Source: Sparassis latifolia
Lineage: Eukaryota > Basidiomycota > Agaricomycetes > Polyporales > Sparassidaceae
NCBI GenBank assembly: GCA_018466975.1
Contig: CM031559.1
Span: forward strand, 1,984,001 to 2,048,000
Direction of reading: 5' to 3'
Length of the DNA stretch: 64,000 nucleotides
The translations under genes and the position numbers were made by a program. Of this stretch, positions 49,970 through 63,200 are shown piece after piece. The notes beneath the pieces were generated by a model that was not told where the DNA came from, ran no database searches, and saw only the letters and a program-made list of their open reading frames with translations. The stretch's first letter is position 1. Each line of letters begins with the position of its first letter.

Positions 49970-52900
49970 TTACTTATCACTTTGTAAGATGACCTTGTTT
50001 TCAAAACTGTTAAAGGAGGCTATAGTTTTGGAGATGTAAGCATTGATGCCACAATCCACTTGTGATAAAGGATTTATAATCTTGAGTTTCTCCCATGCTT
50101 GAGCAAAAAACTGATAGAATGAAACATATCTTTGAATCTCTATCTCCAAGATTTTCACCTCTTCAGTCCATCTATCCATGTTTGCTTTACATTCAAACCA
50201 TTCAACTCGCTTTGCTATTTAATTATTTTAATAATGAATCAACTTAACTAGCAAAGCTTACTAACCTTCCAAATTCCACTGATATAACTTTTTTGAGTCT
50301 GTGAATTTGACCTTCCAGATCCAACTAAGATTTTGATATCCTCTTCCTAAAATTGAATTTATAAATGGCTTGCTTTGTAGATCTTGTTCTGTCATAATAG
50401 GATAGTGGGCAAGATCTATTTCTGAGTCTAATTTCTTCAAAGCCTTGTGTGCTTCATTATAAATGTTTTGAGAAGTGTAAAGCAGCGAGGATAATTGCTT
50501 GATACGCCTATTTGCTCGTGTATTGACAAGTTTTGGTCTTTTTTGACCTGATTTGTCATAAATGAGAAACGTTCTTTGTCGTAGAAGCATCTGAGCATCT
50601 TGTAATGCATCTTGAAGTTGACCCATTCGAAGTTGTTTTTCTAAAGCAGCAAGTTCTTGAAGCCGATTATTTTTGACTACATCATTGGAGAGCATGGAAG
50701 GCATTATGGGCGAGTTGATCTTGTGCTTTTTAAACAATGGTGACTCTTCCTCTAGCTGAACCAAAGGCATATAGATATTCTTGAGAGTTTCCCAGGATGA
50801 ATATTGCTTAGAATACTCTGTGATCAATGAAATAGTTTGAGTTGGATCACTTTCAGCTAATATCTGATAGCTGGTAGAATTAATAAGTCATGTGTAACTT
50901 TCTCAACTAGAAATATGTTACATACCTAAGATTTTCCAGCTGAAGTGCTTGATGTACAAAAGTTGTCATGCCCTGAGAATTTAATGAACTTGAATTTGGA
51001 CTTTTAGAACATATGAGGGTTTCAAAAATCTGTGTTTGAGAAGGTACTTTGTGAAATGCATTAGAATATAAGAAAGATCACCATTAATCTGAATAGACTT
51101 ACATAAATCACTTCTCATTCTATATACACTCTGAATATTTGCTCCATTTATTGTGAGGGTTTTGTCCATGTCTTTCCATGTATCTACATGTTCTTGACTT
51201 GCAGTAGAAAGTTCTTCAAATTCTTGTGAAACTTGTGTCAATTGATTAGTTGCATGTTGCAACTTTGATTGTAATGTTTCACCTAATAAAAATTGAGTAG
51301 TAATTTATATATGCATATATCTAACTTACCAAGTGTTGTAGTCTTATCAAAATTCAGAGCTGAGTGCTGATTATTAAGCACATCATGCCGATGTCCACTA
51401 TCCATTTCCTTTGTACTTTCAATATGTTCATTATCTTGCTTCCAGACACGTTCAGGAGCCTCTCCATCAGTTCTTCCCACACCTTCAGTATAATTGAATG
51501 AATACTGCAATTGACAGACTTCCTTATGCCCCAAAATATGCATTTTGGGCACAAGAAAAACCAGTTTGTCCAGAAGAGGAACTAAATCTGGAAAGTGTGT
51601 TGTGAAGCGTTGACGTATGTTGACACAATATCCACAAATTTCATCATAGGAAAGATAGATCTTGTCAATATTTCTTGCCTGCTTGAGGACACCAGCAAGT
51701 GCATAATCAACATTGGCAAATCTGATAAATTTATATAAGCAGAAGTATAAAATATACAAATGATTTACCTTTCTCCCTTTTGTAGATCGACTGTTCCTTG
51801 TGGTAGAAATAAACCATGCCTTGAACAAACAACAGAGACAATTCCAGTAACATCAAGTCCAGTTTTCTTCTTATACATGTCTTCAACAACTTTAGAGGTG
51901 TTGCATGTAATCACCTGTGAAAATGGTGAACAAAAAAAGTCAAGTTATAACAGGTATAAAGATCTACCTCATAATCATCAACTGCTTTCTTTAAATATTC
52001 ATGGAAACGTTGGTTATTTGGAAAATAGCCCACACCATCAGAAAGTGCTTGAGTATGTTTTGAACTGTTTTTATGTTTTCGAACAAGTCCACGATTCCCA
52101 TCCATAGCAATGAAAAGTGCTGTATGTTGCCTATAGATCTGTTCAGACAACATATAAGTAAATAAAAGGACAATTCACATACTGCTCCACTTGATTGATT
52201 ATAGCTGTCGTGTTAATACCAAAATGGGGGCAAGCAGGACATAGGACACAAAGTTGATTTTGATAGCATGAAGGTAAATGATCTGAGATTCCTAAAGCTT
52301 GTCCACTTCGCTTCTTAGCCTGAAGATGTTGCCACAGTCTAGACACTCGAAGAAATTCTCGATATCGGCTCTGTCAAACATTGTCAGTAGAGTTGGATGA
52401 AAATCAAATAACCTTAACATACTGAAGTGGCTTCAGGTGAGATACGATCGGTCAGTCGCTCTAGCTTGCGAATATAGTCATATGCTGTAACCCGAGAGCA
52501 TGTGGTATCCATATGAAAATCTCTGAGCATTTTCTCAGTGAAAACTGTGCGAGGACGCTTAGCAGTTGCAGGGAAAAGACCATGTTGGATTAGCTGAATA
52601 GGATAACCTGAGCTTTGAGGGCAGCCACAATAGACAATAGTACATGGAACAACTCCATTGGTGTCAAGCACAGTAAAATGCTTCTTGGCACCACCAAGGG
52701 GACATTGCACACCACCGTGGCCTAGAAAAACCACTAGCCCTAATTGCTGGAGGGATGTTCGTTGGAAATAAGTCCCCGTCCAGGTTTCAACAGAGTGAAA
52801 TGGAGTATCTTGATGCTTCTGCACAAGACATGCCGCACACATGACTTCTGCCCTCCAACAAGTGCGACAGCGTGTTGTAGCAACACTTCCCGAACTGCCA

Positions 52901-53343
52901 CATTGCTGACATGATGTGCCCGTCGTAGTGTCGCATTCACGGGAGAATATACTTGCAAGAATGTCCTTCTCCATGGCCAAGAGGTCATCAAGTGGTTCGT
53001 CTTTGGCAAGCTTCAAGTACATGAGTCAAGATGCCCCGAGAAATAGTAATGACAAGCGTACTGTATTCTGCTCGTCGGCATCCTGACTACCGCCATCCTG
53101 TGCGTCATCCATACCAACACCAGTGACTGCGTCATCATCTGCAGTCTCCTCGTCAGTGAGGGCACCATCTCTAGTAGGATCATCGGGATCCGACATAATC
53201 CAGTCCTCGAGCGGGTCGATCGGACGGCCTTCATTGTGACCTCCGAATGTCGTTTCCACCACATCTCCTCCGAGCAACTCGACCTGTGGCTCATCAGCCA
53301 ACGACGAGCTGATTTGCCTTCTTCGAATACGACTAGATTTCAT
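49970..53343 (-). CDS. KDZ-type transposase 2 with CxC2 cluster, apparently intact
   Basis: About 1000 residues over nine or more exons. Exon 1 is acidic. Exon 2 carries the CxC2 cluster (CQQCGSSGSV, CRTCWRAEVMCAAC) and QRTSLQQLGLVVFLGHGG. Then come CVLCPACPHFGIN, ALFIAMDGNRGLVRK (first Asp), VVCSRHGLFLPQG, YLSYDEICGYCVNIR (second Asp), FLVPKMHILGHKEVCQLQYS and GVGRTDGEAPERVWK (Glu). Long helical segments finish the protein, with a stop at 49970. Every intron tested has GT..AG ends and keeps the frame, for example 52371-52422 (GTATGT...GACAG). Splicing two short introns removes the apparent stop after NGANIQSVYRM. I saw no nonsense codon or frameshift. Exons 1-2 are clearly GC-richer than the AT-rich rest. 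The catalytic D, D and E are present, unlike in KDZ transposase 1. Confidence 0.88.
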
Positions 53344-54365
53344 GGATATTGCGAAAGGATCAGGTATGGATCAAGTATGAATGAAGTGTGGAAAGACGCG
53401 CAATCCACGGCGCCAGAAGAAATATCGTCACGGAGCAAATGTTGTGCGACGTTCCACAGACACGTGGAAGTCGCTGAAAGTCAAGTAGACGCTCCAACTG
53501 GCCATGGTCAATGCCAAAAGCGCGTTGCGTCTTGCATCTCTCCGCCTACTTCGTCGACACCTCCGCGAGCCTGACTCCGTAGTGCCCAGGCGGCAATGGC
53601 GAGGCTTCGAAGAAATCTATGCGTGTGTTATCTTGCGGAGAAGACCAGGTAGCTACCTCTGACTCAGCCACGCTGCCACAGTCCACAGCCGATTTTCCAC
53701 CGGATCAGTTTCCTTGAACCACCGCAGTGAATGCGGTGCCCTTCACCGCAATGCAAGCGTTCTTCTCGGATCCATCTCCGCGTACTCGAACAGCCTTGCA
53801 CTGACCACAGCACTGCCATTCCAAGCCGACGTCTAATTTCTCAACTTTCATTTCGTGAATCTATTCTGCCGCACTTAGGTCGCCTGCGAGGGTAATTGAT
53901 CGATTCGCAGGAGTAGTGTGTAGGCGTCCCAGTGAGGGTGCAGAGCAGTGGTCCACAGCCTGTGTCAGCACACCGGGTAAGATAGTCTGAGAAATGCTGG
54001 CCTGTTGTGGTCCATAACTCTAATGTGGATTCGTTACTCAAGCATGCCTTCTACTTATTAAAACCATCCCACAACTTAGGTCCATATGGTCTTCTCCGGG
54101 TTTATGCTGTCGGCTGCTGTATTTCGACATCTTGCGAATGGCCTTGTATCCAGTACCGCATGTCCCTTCTACAAGACGAAATGAACGAAATGGGACACTC
54201 CGGCGATGTAGGTGCGTGACCTCGTCTTCCTGCGTCTCAGACTTGGCCGTCTAACCACAGCACACAGCATATAGAAGGCGGATAGCCCGCACATATGGAC
54301 TTCGACAGGCGCGCACTGCGGGATTCACACGTGTTTCTCGCCCTAAATACTAGAATACATAGGAA
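53344..54365. other. Upstream region of KDZ transposase 2; no gene recognised
   Basis: Short ORFs on both strands only. It should contain the promoter and one end of the KDZ element, but I could not identify a terminal repeat by eye. Confidence 0.35.
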
Positions 54366-54935
54366 CAGGTGTCATGAACACCTCACTTCGTACCCATGCC
54401 TACTCGGTGTGCAAAGCTCTTCATCGGTTCCTATCGCCCAGTAAGGTAATCACACGATAGACAGAAGTTGACCCTTTCGAGGTTCTCAGCGTGCTCGTGC
54501 ACCTTCACCCATGTAGATTCGCGAGTGGCGCTCGTACATCATGTCACATCATTCTCGTATCTATTCCTTACACTCCGCATCGACACTCGAGGCCTTTCCT
54601 CCCTGTGTCACAGTCGCCGGTTCGCTCGTTTTTCAGGACCTTGAATGATCTTGCAATTTTTGAGCGAAGCATCTTCTAACTGCCTCGCGAACATGACGGG
54701 CGATAATATTACAAGTTTGGTCCCGTTCTAGATGTGCGCTGTTGCCCTTACTTATCAAAGCTCACCGCTCACGGTAAACCACCCACGCTCGCAGTCCCAG
54801 GTGCGCCGTTTGCAGGTTTAACATTCTGAATGTACCTACGCGACCTCGAGGACGCTACTTTGGATGAGGACAATCCTTTTGACGTCGCAAAGTTTGCTCG
54901 TCGCATACGCTGCGAGGGATGACAACAAAGAATTA
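54366..54935. repeat. Duplicated segment, copy 2 (partner at 45690-46180)
   Basis: The same block order as copy 1, with extra unshared sequence at about 54700-54830 and different downstream decay. 54936-55260 keeps scattered matches to 46190-46430 (for example GACGCGCTTGT, GTCAAGGGATTTTGG against GTCGAGGGATTGTCG). Confidence 0.65.
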
Positions 54936-55674
54936 GTGGAAATTCATGGACTACACTGAGCATCATACTTTTTTGATGTCATTCGGCGGATCTTGTCGCG
55001 AAAGGCGGATGCCTTACGGATGGCGATATCCTCGTTTGTACCACTGACGCGCTTGTACGCGCAGAAACCTCAATGTAACGCGTGTAATTCTAACCTTGGT
55101 CAAGGGATTTTGGATTTAGAGGCCCGCTCTACGTAGTTGAGAGTAAGCTATGTCGTCTTGCACTTTCTCGATTCCATCACATTTTCCTCAGACCGGTATG
55201 TCCATGCTTGCGACTGAGCTCATTCATCACCTACGTGAATATTGATACTCGTTAACCACAACCAATCCACTAAGGAACGTAGTGTGCGGGCCCTGCGTAT
55301 TATCAGGCTGGATGTCTGGGTCCCGCCTGAAAAAGTGTGCATACACGATACACGTCTCTACCTGCAACGATCAGTCACTGATCGACCAGACCTGGCGCCA
55401 GCCAGGACGAGAGGCGTCCTCGCGGTGCATCTCCTCCGATAACCGTTGGGCCCAGGCGGCGGGTTTGTAAGGCGGAGGGGAAGCCCAGTAAAAGGAATAT
55501 CTTGACGATTTCATTGTGTTCTAGGCGGGCATGGTTGGCCAGGATGAGCATGCGCTCTCCAGTCGGGCTACTCGCTTCTGCTCACCGTAGCACGCGAAGG
55601 ACGTCCAGCTCAAGGTGTACTTCACGTCACGGCGTATACTATCATGAACCCTCCTCCAGGGCCATCAGGAAAAC

Positions 55675-55872
55675 TACACATTGTCTTGAGCGTCTTGGAC
55701 GAGACGTCCAAGACACTCAAGACCAAAAGACGAGTGTCTTGCCCAAGACGGGTCCCTTTTCTTGGGCAAGCAGCTTGGTCTTGAGCAAGATCAGTAAGAC
55801 GGTCAAGACACTACAAAAGACACTGTCAAGACTGTCTTGTGTGGTCTTGCTCCCATGTCATCATGTCTTAGG
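55675..55872. repeat. Cluster of CAAGAC/GTCTTG words
   Basis: In about 200 bp I count seven GTCTT and eight AAGAC words in both orientations (for example GTCCAAGACACTCAAGACC and CTGTCAAGACTGTCTTG). It is too dense to be chance. It can fold into alternative hairpins and contains no ORF of note. Confidence 0.7.
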
Positions 55873-58800
55873 CCATTCAAATAATGTCAATAGAAATATA
55901 TATTGCCCTCTGATATATTGCCTATCACTACTGCCATCCATCAATACAGTATCTACACCCTCTGCAACTTGAAATTCATTGAAGCTGGAACAAGGCAATT
56001 AGTGACTGAACGACAACAGAAAAATGGCATTCACTTACTAGCCATGGCCCATTGTGCGAAACTTGTCTTAGGCATACCTTGTGCAATGTGAGAGCGGGCA
56101 AACTGAGTCCTGCCCGAGCAAGCTGATCTGCACACACACGTGAATCTGCTCGCAAATAAGTACATCAGCACCCTCATTTGAAATCGCGGCAGGGAATTGG
56201 AGTCAGTCGACAATCCGAGATACGAGCATTGGCGCGCGTGCAGAGCCTGTGGGAGTGGCGGACACAGATGCCTACCCTGGCTGGCCGTGTGCATGGATGT
56301 CGGGTGCGAGCACCGCAGTAAATCTGCACATGAACGGGCAGGGGACAACGGCTCGGGCCGGCATCACGTCAGCCATGGATTGCGCTCGGTGGAAGGTGCC
56401 TGGTGAACATCAGCGATGTCGGCAGGCTCTTCGACATTGGGTTCTGGGGCACCAGGTGAGAAAATTCAAAGGGAATCAGCGTCCGCAGTGCAAGAGAAAA
56501 GAGGAGTCCTTACATATGAAACCGTTGAGATGTGTCCATTTGGAAAGACATGTCGGCCTGAAGGCGAGACTGAATTCTCCTATACTTGTTCCACGCTCAG
56601 AGGTATTGTCATACCTCTTCCCAAGACGTTATACCCTATCTCAGTCCATTCAAATCAATTACTTTTTGTTGCCTTGTCAGGAGAGCTGTCGCTCGTCTTC
56701 CGAATGGAACAAGGAAAAGTTCAAACGTGGGAGGATCAGCACACCTCGGGGGTATTCCCCGCGAATCTTGCAAGGATAACGAATTCCTCAAAGCAGCAGG
56801 AAGGACGTACAGTGAGAGATGAGAGTTCAGTCGCAAGTATTCCGTCAACAAGCGATTCTTTGTCGCCACCGTCCAGCCTGACATCGCTAGACTCGTCTGC
56901 AACCGCCTGGAAGGCTCAGAACCGATGTCCGCCGGCGAGTGCCTATTCTCCAGAAGGTATTAATTCCAGACCTGGGAAATGGCTCTGATGTCGTTTCAAA
57001 CGGAGGTTCAGACCGGGTTTAAGGTGTAGAAGAAGGATACATTCCAAATCGGGCAAGATCTTGTAGAACCCGCTTCTTCGCTGGACTTCGGACGTTGGCT
57101 CACTCAGCTGATTCTGGTTCACTGGCAGGCCGCATCGGCGCGGGAACATCACTACACTAGGTCGGACTTGATGTGATCACCGCTGAAGGACGTCCACAGG
57201 GATATTCTGGAATTTATGCGCTCCTCGACAGCCATGATGGAGTCTAACTGACGTCCACATGCGAAGGTTCTCTATCTGATCGGAAGCAATGGTCGAGATC
57301 TCTTTTTCTCTGGTTCAACAGGCTCTGACGGGCTGGAATGGTCGGTGGGTGTACAGTGTCCCTTTTGGTTGCTCTCTCCCTTGACATCGGTCGGCCTTCG
57401 TAGGTGAGAAAGCCTTTGCGATGTGTAAACGTCGACGCTCGCTAATTCCATCGCTTACTGTCATGGGTGGTGCTCTTTTCCTCCGCGCTTGCTTAGGGGT
57501 TCGTCCAGTAAGTTCCTACGATCGTCACCCATGAGTGCGTGAGCGATGACACTATCTGGTTCCATCGTTTACCGTTATAGGTAGTGGTATTTCCCTCTTC
57601 ACTTACGCGGAGTTCGCATGACTCAGTGGCCCTCCGAGCACACATGACCGACCATAACTCGTGAGTCGCTTTTCGCTGCCTGTGACTATAATAATGTCGA
57701 CGCTCTGACAAGGTGAAAGGCAGTGCGGTTGCGTGGCAAAGTAAGGAACATCCGTGCGATGGTGATGGACAGCGCGATGGAAGCTATCTGCTTCATTCTC
57801 CACTCCGCAGGTTGGTCCTGAAGCGCGGGACCGTGAGCCCAGGAATATTCGGTACAGTACATATCCAACAAGGGGGTGTGCTTTCTTGCGCTCTCCCTTC
57901 GCATCTGATTACCGTCGCGCCAACTGTCTATGGCAGCTTTTTCCATGGAACGTGCTGCGCAGGTTGGCGTCACTGTCGGCCGTCGCGCTTTCGGTCTCGT
58001 TTTATTTCTAGATTTTCTAGCGACCGATGATGGCTCCACGAGCGAAAACGCCGTGAACTGGCCAAGTCAATGGCCATGAATGGTAAGAAGTGCCTTATCG
58101 CTTTGCCGCACGGCTCTGCGTGATTCCTTCCCTTCTGGCGACCATTGTATTTCGGATAAATGGTCATACAGCTTGTTGTCACGCTTGAGCTGAAGGACAA
58201 GTCTTGAAAGATGCGCTTATTCGAAGTGCGGTAGTTCTCCTGCTGATTTGGGAGGTCAGGAAGGACCTGGAGCAGGGTTTTCCCTGTATTCCTTCGGTCT
58301 GTGACAGTCATCTCAGCGCGCTTCTCACTACGCCGGTTTCCTGGACTTGATCATGTGGTACCATGCCCATGCTAGTACCGTTGGGTATTCTTATTGTCAC
58401 TCCTGATGACTTGGGCTGTTTCCTCTTGCTCTCGTATGTAAACCCTCCTGGCTTCAACATGCATTGCATCGTGGTCTCTTCGCTTGAACGTTGCTCCATC
58501 CGGTCCAGATTTGGAGAAGAATTCCGGCAATTTGTTGGTCACGTTAATGTCATTGGATAGATACGTGAAATGGCGGAGTATGATCTTGTCGTACTTTGTT
58601 GACATCTTGGATTAGGCCGCTACCCCATTTGAGGATAAGTAAGTGTCGTATGTTGTGAGTGGGAGGGTATCCCATGCTTTGATGCAACTCTTTTGCTTCC
58701 ACGTCAATGTATCTGCTGACAGATCTACCCTTCCACGCAAAGAAAATGAGGCTCACGTTGTCATCGCTCGTCGTCGTCTTCTATGTCATTCTTCGCGAAA

Positions 58801-59746
58801 TACGTTGTTTCATAACGCCTATAAGACTCCGCAGCGTTTGTCACATGTTCTAAATTTCGGTGTGGATCTGGCTACACGTCTCTGTAGATCTCTGCAGAAC
58901 TTCACAAGGTTTCATTGGCTTGGGTTATTCTTGTCATGGATTACATTCAAGGGACTAAGCTGATTCCGAAGACCTCTTGAAGCCAGGCGACCTACATGGA
59001 GTTATCGAAGCGTTTGTGGTTCTGACGGTGTCGTCACCTGACGTCCATAGCCTAGTTGGTGCCTAGAGCTTAATCTCACACGTATATTGCTAACGCAGCC
59101 CAAGTAGTTGTTGCATCCTGCCTCTCCACACCAACTTCAAATAAACGCTGGCGTCGATAGCCATATCCTACCACAGAGGAACCAGCGTCTGAGAATAAAT
59201 TTCTACTTATGCCAGAGACAATACCCTTGTAGGTTGTTCTTTATTGTCGCCGCTCTTTGACTTATTCAAGTCATTTGTGTTCTCCTTAGCCAATATAACG
59301 ACGTTGGTGTCACAACACGCACTGACAAAATCACTGTTTTCTCCCGCAGTAATGATTGGCTTCATGATGTCCCATGCTATTGCACTGGTCAATATGTAAA
59401 GCTGGTGGTGCCCACCTCCGGCATGCATTGCGGTGATCCCTGCTTGTGTTGCAAGAAATGGGATTCCAATGACGAACGAGGGTGTACCTACTTCGGTGAG
59501 CCCGCAATCGTTCATGTCGCTCACATTGATCTGAAGATAATCAGTAAATTTGCGGCTCTTCTTAAGCTCCCGGCTGCAGGATGCTCTTTTTGTATATCCA
59601 CTTCGCCCACGTGCCAACAGCCTTCCTTCCGACGCCACATACAAGGTTGCTTCAACAATTGCAGGGCGTGGCACTGGGAGCCCAGGCTGCACCACGGAAT
59701 TTCGTGCGTCATCTGGTGGTGATTCCACACTCTACTTGAACTAAAG
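55873..59746. other. No gene that can be supported; possible decayed exons
   Basis: Notable stretches: 56817-56962 on plus reads FSRKYSVNKRFFVATVQPDI and ARLVCNRLEGSEPMSAGECL in one frame with no family known. 57445-57605 contains two diverged copies, about 114 bp apart, of a TTCCATCG(C/T)TTAC block. 59405-59722 on plus has a Cys-rich start (GMHCGDPCLCCKKWDSNDER). Overlapping antisense ORFs (for example 59207-59728) are not better supported. Confidence 0.35.
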
Positions 59747-60256
59747 TTGATTACAGAACCGAAGAGTCACTTTGACGAACTTCCCGACAGTAGCCAAGGA
59801 TGCCCAGGCTTATCTGTGGATTTAAGGCAGAATTTCGACCCGCCATTGTCTGAACCATCGTCATTGAGTCAGACGCCGTCCGAGTCAGACATTCTCGATC
59901 AGTCCGTACAAGAGCTCGCTACACTTGACATGGAAGGTAATACACCGTCATTCACTCGAGCTTTACAGTTCTCTCAACCTATATACACAGGCCTAGTCCC
60001 AGGCTATATCCATGATGCGTCGAGGCTCTGGTCGCCTCCGCCTGATGGGCTTGACTTGGTCCGTGTGCATGACCTGCCTCCGCCGACTTGTGAAGATGTA
60101 CAGTCTACTATCTCTAAGTTGATCTGCCGCGATAATCCGGGGGTAACCTACACAGACTTGATGCGAGTGCTTGGCGCATGCCGCATTTGCGGATTGTGCA
60201 TGAGTATTCCTTTGATTCCTAGTCATGTATGTCCCCCGCATGATGCGTGCGATTGA
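59747..60256 (+). CDS. Unknown ORF with a Cys-rich end, possible exon
   Basis: Open for about 170 codons. The first 70 residues are acidic and Ser/Pro-rich (for example LSEPSSLSQTPSESDILDQS). The end carries LICRDNPGVTYTDLMRVLGA and CRICGLC...SHVCPPHDAC, with paired Cys and a His that could bind zinc. The first ATG is internal (about 59930), so the true start or an upstream exon is unclear. An antisense frame is also open over part of it. Function unknown. Confidence 0.35.
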   Translation: MITEPKSHFDELPDSSQGCPGLSVDLRQNFDPPLSEPSSLSQTPSESDILDQSVQELATLDMEGNTPSFTRALQFSQPIYTGLVPGYIHDASRLWSPPPDGLDLVRVHDLPPPTCEDVQSTISKLICRDNPGVTYTDLMRVLGACRICGLCMSIPLIPSHVCPPHDACD

Positions 60257-63200
60257 TCGTCTGTCCTATGCAGACTTTTACTGTTTTGTGTATCGATCAG
60301 GCAGAAGGAGAGCACATTACTGCTACTCAGATCGTGGGCCTTCCATAGCCCTAGAGAATGTGTCGAAGTGGCTTCTCCCGAGGGGTGTCGTGTCTTCCCA
60401 TACACCTCCGCAAAACCACATGGCATACGCACGGCAGTGTCAAAGCGGGGTTGTATCAAATCCGAGTCCACCTTTCCTCTTCAAATTGGAAACGTCTCCG
60501 CGGGGCGTATCCGGTTCGGTGGCGGGCAGGGAGAGCCTCAATGACAGCATCGTTACCGCTGTTCCTGAGGGCGTGCTCGACTGTTGATCTCTCTGCTCCA
60601 GAATTAAAACGAATGTAGGTGCCTTATATTTGAGCTCATCGTGCGTCTTGCTTTGCTCGCTGTCAGGGACGGCGCCGATGAACCAGATGTGGCCGAGCGG
60701 CGGCAGGAGACGACATCAACCCTCGGTCACCTTGCCCTGCTGGCGGAGAGTCATGTATTGTGACGGGGCGAAGAGGCGGAGGGGCGAGGGTTCCAACATC
60801 GACATGTCCCTCCATCCTGGGCCTTGAAAAGTGCTGCTTCGTCCGCACGGTAAGGTACAGGTTGGTTATAAATGTGGACACTCGTCAAAATTTCCTGTCT
60901 ATTCTGTATCGTCTAATCTCAGCCATGACGAGTCGTTCCGATCCCTGATTCAACACATTGACAGACCGTCAAGCGATCTAATAGCCAACACTCCTGAAAT
61001 TCACCATTGTCCACAGAGAACAAAATTCGAGACGTAGCACGTCGCATTATTCTCCCTGACTTTGACTCATGTATGGGAACAAAACTTGTGGGTGATGAAT
61101 TTGAGCTGGAGCACATCGTTCGGTGCAGCAGTCACGCACACGATGTCAAACGTAAGTTTCGGTAAGTCAGTTCTTTGTTTATAGTGGATATTGTTACTGA
61201 GTTATTTGCACCATCATCACCCGGCCGCGCTGCGGATCCTGACTTCGAATGGATATTCATTGCCACCAAATCCACACCCCCTGATGTTTCTGCAACTGTG
61301 TTGGCAAACACTGTTGCCCAATGGACACCTCAAACACTTCAAATGACCGCTTTAGGCTCCAGTCTGCCTGCGATTGAGAGTTTTCCGGAGTGCCAGAGTG
61401 CATGTGCCCTTTCTCATGGTCCTATTGCTCGCTTTTCGCTGCTGTGCGTGCTCCAGTACTGCCAGGGATGTGTTATCATTTGTGCTGGGATCCTCTTGTT
61501 TGTGGGCTCTTGCTTCTCGGTGGAGTAGCCCGGGTCCTCGCAGATTGCTGTCTCAAGCTGTCTCAAGGATGCATCCAAGTGCATCTACACACTCCTCCTG
61601 CACAGGATTTATCTGCAATGGAGTGGGACATGAAGAGATATGTTATTTAATGTATCCAGTCAAGTTTTTACCTTGTCCTGAGCCAACAGGGGCTCAAGAT
61701 CTTTTGAGAGAAATTTCGGAATCTAGGCAAATTCACACCTTTCTGGTTCTGGAAAAATACCTGCAATAAGATTCTCTTCTCTAGTCATGTCATAGTAGCC
61801 TATACAGTACTTCTACACATGTGAAAAAACTCCGAGGCCAAAAGTGAAAAAATGTGCGAGAAAAAGCCAACTGTCTCAAGGAGTGGTACTGTCTCGGACC
61901 GGTATAAGGCAGAATTTTCCCACAATTTCCGCAGATGCAATATTGCCCGCCATCTAGTCCAGGCGTTTCGAAGCGCATGTAGGCTTTGTACGATAGACTT
62001 TAATTTCCGTTCATCCACCCGCCTTAGTGCGAACTACGTACCTCATCCATCCCTCTTCCTCTCCCCAATTTTCCTTGCGCAGTAGCTGACGAGATATCTC
62101 TTAATTACGTACCCGAGCTGTAGTCAGTTAAATTTACTCGTTTTCTCGTTTTTTCTAATCATAGACTCTAACAGACGCCCGGTTGGAAATACACTGTATT
62201 ACATAATGCCACCGCTTTCATGTCGAGCTCGATAGTCATATCGATCTCCGTCCCTCCCTCGTTGCCGGTATGGTCGCTGTGATGCGAATGCCTGCTAGAC
62301 GTACGTCGTGTGGAACAGCCGCCAGCACAAGCTGCGCTGGTCGTGATGCCGATGTCGACTGGTTGTGCGTTGTGCGTAACGCGGCTTGTACGAGGTGCGC
62401 GACAGCCATTTTCACCAAGAAGGCGAAATCGGTGGATTACCCGTCCGCTACCTTCGTCGTCTCGACCGTACCTTCTGAGCTCGCTGGAGTTGTGAATCTC
62501 AACGGCGGGTTTGACACCCAAGCGACCACCGTATCACCAGTCGTTCCCACGAATCGGTGGTGGCGTCGATCCCTGACACTTGAGACCCTCCCGGATTTGT
62601 ATCCCTGAGTGAATGTAAGGTTTGCCTGCCTTACAATGTCACCATTTGTCACCAGTACAAATTTATTGATAAAGTTTACTTGTGCGATCAGGACTGAATA
62701 GGGACTCAATTGACCAATCGAATTTGTTACTACGGCAAATAGAAACTGTGTTTCATCTACAAACAGTCACTTTGTAGTGAGCACGAAATTCATCATTTGT
62801 CGGGGTAGCAAATTTGAGTTGGTCTCATGAGTGATGGTGCGCACACGGTCGACGCGCGAGGCCGCACGCTCCTGCAGTATTCGGTCGGTATCTCGAAACG
62901 GGCGTGTTAAAACTGGAGGGGTACTTGGCAATGTCGGTACCTCACTCTCGAACCTTCTGATGTACACGCTACGAGACTCATCCTTAGCAATGTGTCTAGA
63001 ATCCTTCGTGCTTCAAAGCATCTGAAATAATTGTAGTGGTCGTGGACAGTTGTTCGTCTCTCTCACTCCACATAGTGAGATGCCTGAACAAATACCAAGG
63101 CAGGCGTATACGACTCGCAAAGCGTCGTGATATCGGTAGTCTTCTGCTGTTTTTGAATCGTTACACAGGCGGCACTTCGGGCATACTAATCTACGAGCCG

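Noticed and set aside
59207..59728. 173-codon minus-strand ORF
   Set aside because: An equally long plus-strand frame overlaps it and neither shows a known domain. I could not choose, so it was not called as a gene.
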